This document shows positions 15,348 to 22,261 of a DNA stretch of 29,142 nt, in pieces. The notes under the pieces were generated by a model. The model saw nothing but the letters and a program-made list of their open reading frames with translations, had not been told where the DNA came from and ran no database searches. The stretch covers positions 1 to 29,142 of the forward strand of contig DASUWK010000018.1 in assembly GCA_036378435.1 (NCBI GenBank). Direction: 5' to 3'. The translations under genes and the position numbers were made by a program. Every line of letters begins with the position of its first letter. Position 1 is the first letter of the stretch. Origin of the DNA: DASUWK01 sp036378435. Its GTDB lineage: Bacteria; Chloroflexota; Dormibacteria; Dormibacterales; Dormibacteraceae.

Positions 15348-15980
15348 ATGGCCCTGGTCCCCACAGTCATCGAGAACGAAGGCGGCAACCGCGAGCGCGC
15401 CTTTGACATCTACTCGCGGCTTCTCCGTGACCGGATCATCATCGTCGGCCGCCCTATCGACGACACGATGGCCAACCTCATCGTCGCCCAGCTGGTCTTC
15501 CTGGCCGCCGAGGATGCGGAGAAGGAGATTCAGATCTACGTCAACTCACCCGGTGGATCGGTGTCGGCCGGCTTCGCGATCTACGACACGATGCAGTACG
15601 TCCCCTGCCCCGTCTCGACGGTGGCCATCGGCCGGGCGGCGAGCTTCGGCACGGTGATCCTGATGGCGGGCACCAAGGGCCGGCGGTTCGCGCTGCCCAA
15701 CGCGCGCGTCCACCTGCACCAGCCATTGATCGGCGGCCAGGGCCTGCAGGGGCAGGCCAGCGACCTCGAGATCCACGCGAAAGAGGTCGTGCGCGTCAAA
15801 GAGGAGCTCAACAAGCTCATCGCGCAGCACACAGGGCAGCCGCTGGAGCGCGTGGAGCGGGACACGGACCGCGACTTCTACCTGTCGCCGCAGGAAGCGA
15901 TCGACTACGGGCTGATCGACGGCGTGATCGGCGGCCCGGGCATCGAGGTGGCCGAAGCCGAGCTGCTGCCCGCGGGCTAA
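15348..15980 (+). CDS. clpP: ATP-dependent Clp protease proteolytic subunit
   Basis: A 210-residue serine peptidase of family S14. The catalytic triad is complete: Ser99 in GRAASFG (phenylalanine where many have methionine), His124 in VHLHQP, and Asp176 in DTDRDFYLS. The oxyanion and strand motif YVNSPGGSVSAG and the terminal EAIDYGLID are typical. It forms tetradecamers that degrade unfolded or tagged proteins delivered by ClpX or ClpC in the cytoplasm. No clpX follows; the next gene is convergent. The ATG is the first start consistent with the conserved N-terminus, although the frame is open upstream. Organisms of this type often carry several clpP copies, so this may be one paralogue. Confidence 0.95.
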   Translation: MALVPTVIENEGGNRERAFDIYSRLLRDRIIIVGRPIDDTMANLIVAQLVFLAAEDAEKEIQIYVNSPGGSVSAGFAIYDTMQYVPCPVSTVAIGRAASFGTVILMAGTKGRRFALPNARVHLHQPLIGGQGLQGQASDLEIHAKEVVRVKEELNKLIAQHTGQPLERVERDTDRDFYLSPQEAIDYGLIDGVIGGPGIEVAEAELLPAG

Positions 15981-15993
15981 CTAGCCTCCCGGG

Positions 15994-16731
15994 TCAGACC
16001 TCCAGGGTCATGCCGTCGCGCGCGGCCTTCACCTCGACGCCCGTCGACTGACTCAGCCGCTCCGCGATCTCCCAGGGATGGGCGCGCCAGACGGTCATCC
16101 CGTAATGCGTGATCACTGCCAGCTTCGGCCTCGCGTCGCGGATGATCTGCTCTGCGTCGGCGATGGCCAGGTGGGGCAGCGGCGGCCGGCGCTCGCTCAG
16201 CACCACGTGGATGAGCATCACCTCGGCCTTGTGGTCCTCGGCGATGCCGTCGTACCACGCGGAATCGGTGACCCAGCCGAGCTTGTCGCCGAAGCGAAAG
16301 CCGTACGTCTCGACGCCGTGGATGTGCCTGGGCGAGGTCGTGAACTCGATCGAGCCAACCCGGTAGGTGGTTGCCGGCTCGAGCCGGACGATGCGCTCGG
16401 GAAAGCCGCGCAGGTACTGCAGCACCACCGGGTCGCCGTCCAGCGCGTCGCTCGGGCAGTAGAGCTCGCCGCGGTTGTGGAACCCACCCTCGGTCATCCC
16501 CTCGACCATCACGTTCACGTCGCTGCAGTGGTCGAGGTGCCGGTGGCTGACGAGGATGGCGCTCAGCTTGGCGAGGTCGACCTTGCGCTTGGCGTACTGC
16601 ACCACGGCGCCTGGGCCCGGGTCGAGGGCCATCCGGGTGTCGCCGTCCTCGAGGTAGAGGCCGCCCGACGCAGCCAGCTGCTTCGCCACCATGAACCGCG
16701 CCCCGGCGGTCCCCATAAAAGTCAGCTTCAT
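15994..16731 (-). CDS. Metallo-beta-lactamase-fold hydrolase, RNase Z-like
   Basis: A 245-residue protein. The metal motif SHRHLDH is at residues 62-68 (His63, His65, Asp67, His68), with later metal ligands in SPRHIHGVE, VTDSAWYD and VITHYGM. The N-terminus MKLTFMGTAGARFM matches the RNase Z/ElaC-like and phosphodiesterase branch of the fold, but no tRNA-exosite insertion is seen, so tRNA 3' processing is not assured. Its ATG directly follows the ligase stop (TAGATG), so the two are one operon and probably translated together, which hints at a nucleic-acid role (inference). It is convergent with clpP across 13 bases. Confidence 0.85.
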   Translation of the reverse strand: MKLTFMGTAGARFMVAKQLAASGGLYLEDGDTRMALDPGPGAVVQYAKRKVDLAKLSAILVSHRHLDHCSDVNVMVEGMTEGGFHNRGELYCPSDALDGDPVVLQYLRGFPERIVRLEPATTYRVGSIEFTTSPRHIHGVETYGFRFGDKLGWVTDSAWYDGIAEDHKAEVMLIHVVLSERRPPLPHLAIADAEQIIRDARPKLAVITHYGMTVWRAHPWEIAERLSQSTGVEVKAARDGMTLEV

Positions 16732-18390
16732 CTAGGTTTCCGCCACGGTCGCCAGCGCGACCTCGGTCGTGCCGCCGAAGTAGCGGTCGTAGAGCTCACG
16801 CACGCGCGCCAGCGTGTCGACCTCGCCGGGAGGCTTGTCGTCGCGGATGCGCACGATGCGCGGGAAGCGAAGGGCGAAGCCGCTCTTGTGGCGGTTGGAG
16901 ATCTGGATCGAGTCGAAGGCGACCTCGAGCACGACCTCGGGCCGCACCGCGCGCACGCGCCCGTAATCCGCGGTCGTCATCTCCAGGAAGCGCTGCGTGT
17001 ATTCGGCGATCTCGGCATCGGTCAGCCCGGTGTAGGCCTTGCCGACGTTCACCAGCTTCCCGCTCGCCTCGTCGAGCACGGCGAACGTGTAATCCGAGAG
17101 GACGCCGCGGCGCTTACCGTGCCCCCACTCGACCGCGGTGACTACGACGTCGAGGGTGGCGAGCGGCCGCTTGAGCTTGAGCCAGGCCATGCCGCGGCGG
17201 CCGGGCGTATAGCCGGAGTCGGGATCCTTGACCATCAGGCCCTCGTTGCCGCGCTCCCGGGTCTCGGCGAAGATGCGGTCGAGGTCCTCCGCCGACCGGG
17301 CCACCTCGCGGCGGGCGAGCAGGAACGGATGGCGCAGATCCAGGCTCTCGAGCCGCTGGCGCCGCTCGAGCAGGGGGTGGTCGAGCAGGTCTTCGCCATC
17401 GAGCCGCAGCAGGTCGAAGGCGACCAGCACGACCGGCACCTCCGCCCGCAGCTTCTCGCCCACCACCTTGCGGCCGAGGCGCCGCTGCAGCTCGAAGAAG
17501 CGCAGCACCTTGCCCTCTCGATGGGCGAGGATCTCGCCGTCCACGACCAGCTCGCGCCCGAGGCTCTCGGCGGCTTCGGTCACCTCGGGGAAGGCGGCGG
17601 TCGTCTCCTTGAGGTCGCGCGAAAACAGGGCGACCTGGCCGCCCGCAACGTGCAGCTGGCAGCGCACGCCGTCGTACTTCTCCTCGGTCCAGACCTCGTC
17701 GGCTCCCGAGCGCCGGATCGCCTCCTCAGCGGTTTCCACCGGGCTGGCGAGCATGAAGCGCAGGGGCTGAAAGAGCGTGACGGCGGCGGTGGCGAGCTCA
17801 CCCGCCCGAGCCTTGACCGCCGTCTCGCCGATATCCCCGGTCACCATGTGCAGCCGTCGCACCGCAGCAGGCTCGCGCTCGAAGGCGAGCGCGATGGCAG
17901 CCTCGACCAGCCCCTCCTGCAGGCCGATGCGAAGGTCCCCGGCCAGCACCTTGACCATGTACTTGGCTTCCAGGGGCGAGAGGCGCCGCAGCAACGCCTC
18001 GAGCTCGGCTTGCTTGGCTTCGGCGGTCGGGGCAGCCTCGATGGCGTCGAACGTCGCGGCGACCTCGCGCAGGGTTGCGCCGCTGTTGGTGGTTCCGTCG
18101 CCAAGCGCGTCCTCGGTCCAGTCGCCCAGGTCCGAGTGGCGCAGGTAGGCCTGGCTCAGCTCGTCCGAGGATTGAGCCGACAAGCGCTCGATCACGCGGC
18201 CGATGGAGCTCCAACCGAGCCGCAGGACGCGGCGGTCGGCGCCGCCGAAGGGCCGCCCGGTCATGTAGGTCGCGGCTAGCTTCAGGTCGGCGGGGTCGAG
18301 GGTCTTGAGGTAGCCGGCCAGGGTGCGAGTTTTGGCCAGCGTGGAGGTCGTCGCCCCGATCGCCTCGGCGGTCTGGGCGAACTTCAACAC
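16732..18390 (-). CDS. lig: ATP-dependent DNA ligase (archaeal LigB-like)
   Basis: A 552-residue ligase, the length of the archaeal-type family. Residues about 1-200 are a helical DNA-binding domain (YMVKVLAGDLRIGLQEGLVE). The adenylation domain has the nucleotidyl lysine motif EKYDGVR (Lys near 239), then VDGEIL, FDLLRLDGEDLL, EGLMVKD and WLKLKR. The C-terminal OB domain includes PEVVLEVAFDSIQIS and SGFALRFPRIVRIRDDK. It seals nicks using ATP and most likely serves repair, since bacteria replicate with the NAD-dependent LigA. GTG 18390 is set by TACGAT seven bases upstream, which overlaps the -10 of the divergent four-cysteine gene. The downstream hydrolase is directly coupled, and a ligase-associated-type exonuclease lies at 19638-20612. 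Confidence 0.95.
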   Translation of the reverse strand: MLKFAQTAEAIGATTSTLAKTRTLAGYLKTLDPADLKLAATYMTGRPFGGADRRVLRLGWSSIGRVIERLSAQSSDELSQAYLRHSDLGDWTEDALGDGTTNSGATLREVAATFDAIEAAPTAEAKQAELEALLRRLSPLEAKYMVKVLAGDLRIGLQEGLVEAAIALAFEREPAAVRRLHMVTGDIGETAVKARAGELATAAVTLFQPLRFMLASPVETAEEAIRRSGADEVWTEEKYDGVRCQLHVAGGQVALFSRDLKETTAAFPEVTEAAESLGRELVVDGEILAHREGKVLRFFELQRRLGRKVVGEKLRAEVPVVLVAFDLLRLDGEDLLDHPLLERRQRLESLDLRHPFLLARREVARSAEDLDRIFAETRERGNEGLMVKDPDSGYTPGRRGMAWLKLKRPLATLDVVVTAVEWGHGKRRGVLSDYTFAVLDEASGKLVNVGKAYTGLTDAEIAEYTQRFLEMTTADYGRVRAVRPEVVLEVAFDSIQISNRHKSGFALRFPRIVRIRDDKPPGEVDTLARVRELYDRYFGGTTEVALATVAET

Positions 18391-18396
18391 ACGGTC

Positions 18397-18403
18397 TATC
18401 GTA
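18397..18403. promoter_or_regulatory. Bidirectional promoter: overlapping -10 elements
   Basis: Minus-strand TACGAT (18398-18403) lies seven bases before the ligase GTG at 18390. Plus-strand TATCGT (18397-18402) lies eight bases before the TTG at 18411. The hexamers overlap by five bases, so the two genes would share one melting site. Confidence 0.5.
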
Positions 18404-18410
18404 TTTGGAC

Positions 18411-18626
18411 TTGCGACGCTGCCCTTACCTGGAGGAGTACTTCGGGGAGGCCCGCGGGCCCGCCCACGTCTACCACTTCGACTGCCACGTCGACAAGCGT
18501 TCCAAGCGCAAGGTGAGCCTGTTCAGGGCCTCGCCGCCGATCTGCGTCCGGAACTTCGAGGACTGCTCTCTCTACCAGGCCGAGAAGCGCCGCGAGGACG
18601 GAATGATCACCCGCTACACCGACTGA
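18411..18626 (+). CDS. Four-cysteine small protein, metal or Fe-S binding likely
   Basis: About 71 residues from TTG 18411 (a TTG at 18405 is two codons longer). Cysteines fall at about positions 4, 25, 45 and 52: CPYL near the start, HFDCH, then a C-x6-C pair (ICVRNFEDC) followed by SLY. The layout suggests a zinc or iron-sulfur ligand set. From memory, a CPYL...C...C-x6/7-C arrangement also occurs in short modules of Chloroflexota proteins. The middle is basic (DKRSKRK), so nucleic-acid contact is possible. It is transcribed divergently from the DNA ligase through overlapping -10 elements and overlaps the convergent hydrolase gene by 13 bases. No family name can be given. Confidence 0.65.
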   Translation: MRRCPYLEEYFGEARGPAHVYHFDCHVDKRSKRKVSLFRASPPICVRNFEDCSLYQAEKRREDGMITRYTD

Positions 18627-19528
18627 GCGACCGGCGCCGCGGTCCTGCCGACGAAGTCGAGCAGCACGTTCAAGTAGCCGTCGGGGTCGTCGCGGTAGGC
18701 CATCAGGTGGCCGGCCCCCGGCACGATCCAGAGGCGCGTGGCCGGGTTGGGCGACGCCTCGGCCAAGAGGTGGGCGTGGTCGATGGGCACGATCGCATCG
18801 TCGGTGCCGTGGATGAAGAGGAAGGGCCGGTCCGGCAAGGCGGCGACCCGATCGATCGGTCTCACGTCGTGGTTGATCCCGAAGAGGAGCCGCTGTGCCG
18901 CCGCGATGCCCGGGCCGACCACACGGGCGGCCACCGGGTGGCGGCTGCGCGAGCGGTCGATCAGCATCCGCATGTCGGCGAAAGCGCTGTCGCACACCAG
19001 GCTCCCCACGTGGGGCAGGTCGGGCGCCGCGAGCATGACGATCACGCCACCGAGGCTGCCGCCGCAGATCGTCATCTGCCCGGGCTGGTAGCCGAGCGAC
19101 TCCAGGTGGTCGATGGCGCCGAGCAGGTCGGCGGCCTCGCGATGCCCGTAGGTGCAGACGCGGCCGCCGCTCTCTCCGCGCGAACGGTTGTCGAACAGCA
19201 GCACGTCGTAGCCGCGCTGCAGGAGGCGGCGGGCGAGGTCGTCGGTGCCCCAGCCGGCGTCGACGCGGTTGGCGGCGAAGCCGCTGACGAAGACGAAGAT
19301 CTCACGCACGCCTGAGCCCGAGCGGAACAGCCAGCCGCGTAGGCGCACGCGCGGCTCGCGGCTCGGGAACTCCAGCTCCTCGTGGTCCGGCCAGATCGAC
19401 GCGGGGCCGCTGGCGACCCTGCGGCCGATCCCGGCGACGAGCCAGACGGCGAGCGCGGTGGTCACCGCAGCGTAGGCCCCGGCGAGGCCGGCGGCCGCTA
19501 CCGCGGCTCGTCTAGCCCAGGGATTCAT
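18614..19528 (-). CDS. Alpha/beta hydrolase with N-terminal membrane anchor
   Basis: A 304-residue protein. A basic start (MNPWARRAA) is followed by a hydrophobic stretch of about 30 residues, a signal anchor placing the domain outside the membrane. The hydrolase core has the nucleophile elbow GGSLGG, the acid in HGTDDAIVP and the base in GAGHLMAY, giving a complete Ser-Asp-His triad. The layout resembles the BEM46/YqkD-type family of membrane-linked hydrolases; the substrate is unknown. ATG 19528 is supported by TACGGT eight bases upstream (19537-19542). Two near-palindromes lie just upstream, the nearer one over the expected -35, so this gene is a likely target of regulation. Confidence 0.88.
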   Translation of the reverse strand: MNPWARRAAVAAAGLAGAYAAVTTALAVWLVAGIGRRVASGPASIWPDHEELEFPSREPRVRLRGWLFRSGSGVREIFVFVSGFAANRVDAGWGTDDLARRLLQRGYDVLLFDNRSRGESGGRVCTYGHREAADLLGAIDHLESLGYQPGQMTICGGSLGGVIVMLAAPDLPHVGSLVCDSAFADMRMLIDRSRSRHPVAARVVGPGIAAAQRLLFGINHDVRPIDRVAALPDRPFLFIHGTDDAIVPIDHAHLLAEASPNPATRLWIVPGAGHLMAYRDDPDGYLNVLLDFVGRTAAPVAQSV

Positions 19529-19536
19529 CGCCCTCC

Positions 19537-19542
19537 ACCGTA
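19537..19542 (-). promoter_or_regulatory. Leaderless -10 element for alpha/beta hydrolase
   Basis: TACGGT on the minus strand, eight bases before ATG 19528. The -35 position would fall at about 19560-19565, inside the near-palindrome 19556-19571. Confidence 0.45.
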
Positions 19543-19552
19543 CCCACCCCAG

Positions 19553-19617
19553 GGACATTTCTGGAGAAATGGCGCGCTCTGCAGGGGCCGGGGTGGTGCA
19601 TTTCTGGAGAAATGTCC
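19553..19617. promoter_or_regulatory. Two identical 16-bp near-palindromes, candidate operators
   Basis: CATTTCTGGAGAAATG occurs identically at 19556-19571 and 19599-19614. Each has 7-bp inverted arms (CATTTCT/AGAAATG) around GG. They are 43 bp apart start to start, about four helical turns, and the outer flanks extend as GGACATTTCT (19553) and AGAAATGTCC (ending 19617). The sequence between is GC-rich and unrelated. Their place upstream of the hydrolase promoter and downstream of the exonuclease gene suggests cooperative repressor binding. The ligand is unknown. Confidence 0.65.
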
Positions 19618-19637
19618 GCGTGCCGGTACCGGCCGGG

Positions 19638-20612
19638 CTAGATGGCGAGCTGGAGCTGCTCGTCGGAGGCCAGCGGCCAAGCCCGCACCCCGCGCCGCCG
19701 CAGGTGCCGCGCCAGCTCCGGCGCGAAGCCGTGGACCGTGTAAACCTGCCGGGCGCCGGAGAGCTGGACGACCTCGAACAGTTCGTCGAAGTCGCAGTGG
19801 TCCGAGTACGGGAAGGCGCAGTCCGCGCCGACCTTGCGCCAGAATGTTCGGTCCTGGGCCCAGCCTGAGACCAGGGCGGTGCGATGGCGGGGAAGGCGGC
19901 GAATTGCTTGCTTGCCCGCCGGCGGGGCGATCACCACTCGGCCATCGGCAACGCCGTCGACAGCGTCCGCCAGCTCCACCCACTCGGGCAAGCGCACTCC
20001 GGCCGCTTCATACGCGTGAGCAAACGGGACGCACCGCTCCTCCAGCGCGAAGCTGAAGCCGTACGGCTCGAGCGCCAGCATCACTTCCTGCGCCTTGCCG
20101 GCGGCGTGGGCCAGCAGCACCGGCACCACCTTCGCTGCGAGCAGCTTCGCGCACCACACGGCCAGCTCCTCCACCACCCAATCGGGATCGGGGAAGCGGA
20201 AGCCGGGCAGCCCGTACGTGCTCTCGATCACCAGCACGTCCACCGCCGGCACCTGCGTTCGAGGCTGCGAACGCCCCCGGCGGAGCTTGAGATCGCCGGT
20301 GTAGAGCAGGCGATGGCCGGCGTGCTCCACCAGTGCCATCGCCGAGCCGAGCATGTGGCCCGCGTCGAGCAGGGTGAGCGTGGCGAAGCCGATCGAGTGC
20401 GGTGTGCCGAGGGCGAGCTCTGTGGCCGCCCGCGGCCGGCGGTTCTCGGGCAGCAACCCGAGGGTCGCGCCCGTCATGACGGCGTGCCGGTGCCGCCGGG
20501 CGTGGTCGGCATGGGCGTGGGTGACCACGGCGTGGTCGCGGATCGTGTGTGGATCGAGCCAAAGACCATGCGCGGGCACCGACACGCCTCGATCCCAGAC
20601 GACGTGGTTCAC
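19638..20612 (-). CDS. Beta-CASP metallo-beta-lactamase exonuclease, DNA-ligase-associated type
   Basis: A 324-residue nuclease. The metal motif is HAHADHA (His32, His34, Asp36, His37); further motifs are DAGHMLGSAM, LYTGDLKL and ESTYGLP, with a beta-CASP-like C-terminal half including FPYSDHCDFDEL and VHGFAPELARHLR. This pattern and length match the putative DNA-ligase-associated exonucleases (TIGR04122-like), which process DNA ends and elsewhere lie beside an ATP-dependent ligase, a helicase and a phosphoesterase. Here the ligase is about 1.2 kb away and the helicase is absent. GTG 20612 overlaps the epimerase stop as GTGA, so translation is coupled. The two near-palindromes begin downstream of its stop. 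Confidence 0.88.
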   Translation of the reverse strand: MNHVVWDRGVSVPAHGLWLDPHTIRDHAVVTHAHADHARRHRHAVMTGATLGLLPENRRPRAATELALGTPHSIGFATLTLLDAGHMLGSAMALVEHAGHRLLYTGDLKLRRGRSQPRTQVPAVDVLVIESTYGLPGFRFPDPDWVVEELAVWCAKLLAAKVVPVLLAHAAGKAQEVMLALEPYGFSFALEERCVPFAHAYEAAGVRLPEWVELADAVDGVADGRVVIAPPAGKQAIRRLPRHRTALVSGWAQDRTFWRKVGADCAFPYSDHCDFDELFEVVQLSGARQVYTVHGFAPELARHLRRRGVRAWPLASDEQLQLAI

Positions 20613-21247
20613 AGCTCGACACCCACGGCTGCATAAGCCTCGCGCGGAATGCCGATGTCGGCAACCACGAATTCGCCGCGCAAGCCCGGCTTGGCCAGGC
20701 CCAATGTGATCGTCTTGGTCGCCCGGACCGCCACCCCGCGCACCTCGCCCGTGTCCGAATCGATGCCGGACGGCACGTCGATGGAGAAGACCGCCGGGGC
20801 GCGATCGTTGATCAGCTCGATCCAGGCCGCCGCGGCTCCCTCGACGTCGCGCGTCAGGCCGGTTCCGAACAGGCCGTCCAGCACCAGGTCGACGCCTTCC
20901 AGCCGGAGCTCGCTCGCGATTTGGATCCCCAGCAGCTCGAGCGCGCGCGCCCTCGCCGCGGGCAGGCCGCTCAGCCGGGCCCGGTCGAGGCAGGCGACCG
21001 AGTGCAGCCGGCCCCAGCGGTGGAGGTGCCGGGCGGCAGCCAGCCCGTCACCACCGTTGTTGCCGGTGCCGCAGACGACGGCGACCGCCGAGAAGCCGGC
21101 GCACGCCTCGGCGCAACGCCAGCCGGCGGCCTCCATCAGCCAGTCGACGGGGATGCCGAACCGCTCCTCGGTGAGCCGGTCGACCTCGCGCGCCTGGGCG
21201 CTACTCAGCGTCGGCGGGCGCGGGGTCAGCCGGTCGCTGGACGACAA
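20609..21247 (-). CDS. nnrE: NAD(P)H-hydrate epimerase, stand-alone YjeF N-terminal domain
   Basis: About 212 residues covering only the epimerase domain; the C-terminal ADP-dependent dehydratase domain usual in bacterial bifunctional Nnr proteins is missing. Signatures are SSAQAREVDRLTEERFGIP, GIPVDWLMEAAG, the nucleotide-binding VVCGTGNNGGDGLAAARHL, DGLFGTGLTR and IDVPSGIDSDTGEV. It interconverts R and S forms of damaged, hydrated NADH and NADPH so that a dehydratase can repair them. Start is uncertain: TTG 21247 lies inside the end of the regulator gene (47-base overlap); CTG 21208 is an alternative given the CTG start inferred elsewhere. It lies between the SufR-like regulator and the exonuclease in one tight operon. 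Confidence 0.85.
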   Translation of the reverse strand: MSSSDRLTPRPPTLSSAQAREVDRLTEERFGIPVDWLMEAAGWRCAEACAGFSAVAVVCGTGNNGGDGLAAARHLHRWGRLHSVACLDRARLSGLPAARARALELLGIQIASELRLEGVDLVLDGLFGTGLTRDVEGAAAAWIELINDRAPAVFSIDVPSGIDSDTGEVRGVAVRATKTITLGLAKPGLRGEFVVADIGIPREAYAAVGVEL

Positions 21248-21845
21248 AGGAGCAGTAGGGGTCGCGACGGTGGATCGACTTCTCCTGAGACACGGGCACA
21301 TCGAGCAGCTCGGTCAGGAGGTGGGGCGTGATGGTGCAAACCTGCGGGAACTTGAGCGCGGTCGCGCGGAAGGGGCAGTTGTGGATCGTGACGCGGACGC
21401 CCTCCTCGCAGGGCTCCGCCTCCGCCAGCGTGCCGGCCCGCCCGATCCAGGAGACGACCTTCTTGAGGCGGTCGTCGAAGCCGCGGCCGTTCAGCTGGGG
21501 CTCGATCTCGGCGGCGTGGCGCTGGGCGAGCCGCTTGAAGATCTCGTCGAGCATCTCCTCGCCCCCGATGTCCCGAACCTCGGTGAGGACCATGGAAGCG
21601 AGCTGCCCGTAGCGCTTCGGGAAGACGGAGTCGGCGCGCTCGGTCAGCGAGAACAGGAGAGCCGGCCGGCCCCGCTTCGCCTTCTGCGGCGCTGACTGCA
21701 CGAAACCTTCGCGCTCGAGATTGGTCAGGTGCTGGCGGACGGCGTTGGGGGTGATGCCGAGCTCGGAGCTGATGGCTTCGGCGGAGAGCGGGCGGCGCCG
21801 GAGGAGCTCGAGAATCTCCATGCGGGTGGACCGTCCGGCGATCAT
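21201..21845 (-). CDS. SufR-like Fe-S transcriptional regulator (COG2345)
   Basis: A 214-residue regulator. Residues about 5-65 form an ArsR/DeoR-type winged helix (SAEAISSELGITPNAVRQHLTNLEREGFV) with a wing KAKRGRPALLFSLT. The C-terminal domain carries four cysteines at 146, 157, 170 and 198 in the SufR-like context HNCPF ... FPQVC ... DPYCSF, suited to bind an iron-sulfur cluster. Such proteins sense Fe-S status or oxidants and repress suf or other operons when the cluster is present. No suf genes are nearby; instead NAD(P)HX epimerase and exonuclease genes follow in the same operon. It appears leadered: a TAGCAT at 21876-21881 (minus strand) could be its -10, with GGGGAG at 21857-21862 a distant ribosome site. 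Confidence 0.85.
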   Translation of the reverse strand: MIAGRSTRMEILELLRRRPLSAEAISSELGITPNAVRQHLTNLEREGFVQSAPQKAKRGRPALLFSLTERADSVFPKRYGQLASMVLTEVRDIGGEEMLDEIFKRLAQRHAAEIEPQLNGRGFDDRLKKVVSWIGRAGTLAEAEPCEEGVRVTIHNCPFRATALKFPQVCTITPHLLTELLDVPVSQEKSIHRRDPYCSFVVQRPADPAPADAE

Positions 21846-21915
21846 CTGTGGCTCATCTCCCCGCGGGTTCAGCCGATGCTAGCACAGCCCCTAGACCATT
21901 TATTCAAGCTGCGTC

Positions 21916-21943
21916 TTGACAAAAAAACGGGCCGCCCTAGAAT
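21916..21943 (+). promoter_or_regulatory. Near-consensus sigma-70 promoter
   Basis: Perfect -35 TTGACA (21916-21921), 16-base spacer, -10 TAGAAT (21938-21943). This is the closest match to the vegetative consensus in the window, and it drives the small unknown gene. A GGAGG ribosome site follows at 21950-21954. Confidence 0.7.
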
Positions 21944-21964
21944 GCCATCGGAGGGGGTTTGAGA

Positions 21965-22261
21965 GTGATCGAACAGGCGAACGCGGCGATCGAGTACTCC
22001 ACCGAACGGGACCGCCGCGACATGAAGCTCAAGTACGCGCGGCGCCGCCGGATGCGGCTCATCGACAAGCTCCTGAACGAGCTCGAACTGCTCAATCTGG
22101 CCGAGGCGCAGGACATGCCGAGGCCCCTCAGCCTGGCCGTCGACGAGGTCATCGCCGAGTCGGAGGAGCCTGACCGAAACGCGGGATCGATTCTGGAGGC
22201 GATGGACGTCCTATACGACATCCAGGAGTCGATCATGTTCACCCAGATCGAGGACGAGTAG
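21965..22261 (+). CDS. Small charged helical protein of unknown function
   Basis: 98 residues from GTG 21965, placed ten bases after GGAGG (an in-frame TTG lies at 21959). The N-terminal half is strongly basic and helical (KLKYARRRRMRLIDKLLNEL), the C-terminal half acidic (DEVIAESEEPD ... TQIEDE). There is no cysteine, signal peptide or membrane helix, and no family is recognised. The classical promoter with a consensus -35 and a ribosome site suggests high expression, in contrast to the mostly leaderless neighbours. It is divergent from the SufR-like regulator gene, which could control it, and its last 23 bases overlap the aquaporin gene. A small nucleic-acid-binding or ribosome-associated protein is possible but unproven. 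Confidence 0.75.
   Translation: MIEQANAAIEYSTERDRRDMKLKYARRRRMRLIDKLLNELELLNLAEAQDMPRPLSLAVDEVIAESEEPDRNAGSILEAMDVLYDIQESIMFTQIEDE

Noticed and set aside
16078..18279. Very long open frame (over 700 codons) on the plus strand, antisense to the ligase and MBL genes
   Set aside because: Its translation is rich in V, A, R, H and E with no domain, while the opposite strand carries complete ligase and MBL motifs. High GC keeps antisense frames open.
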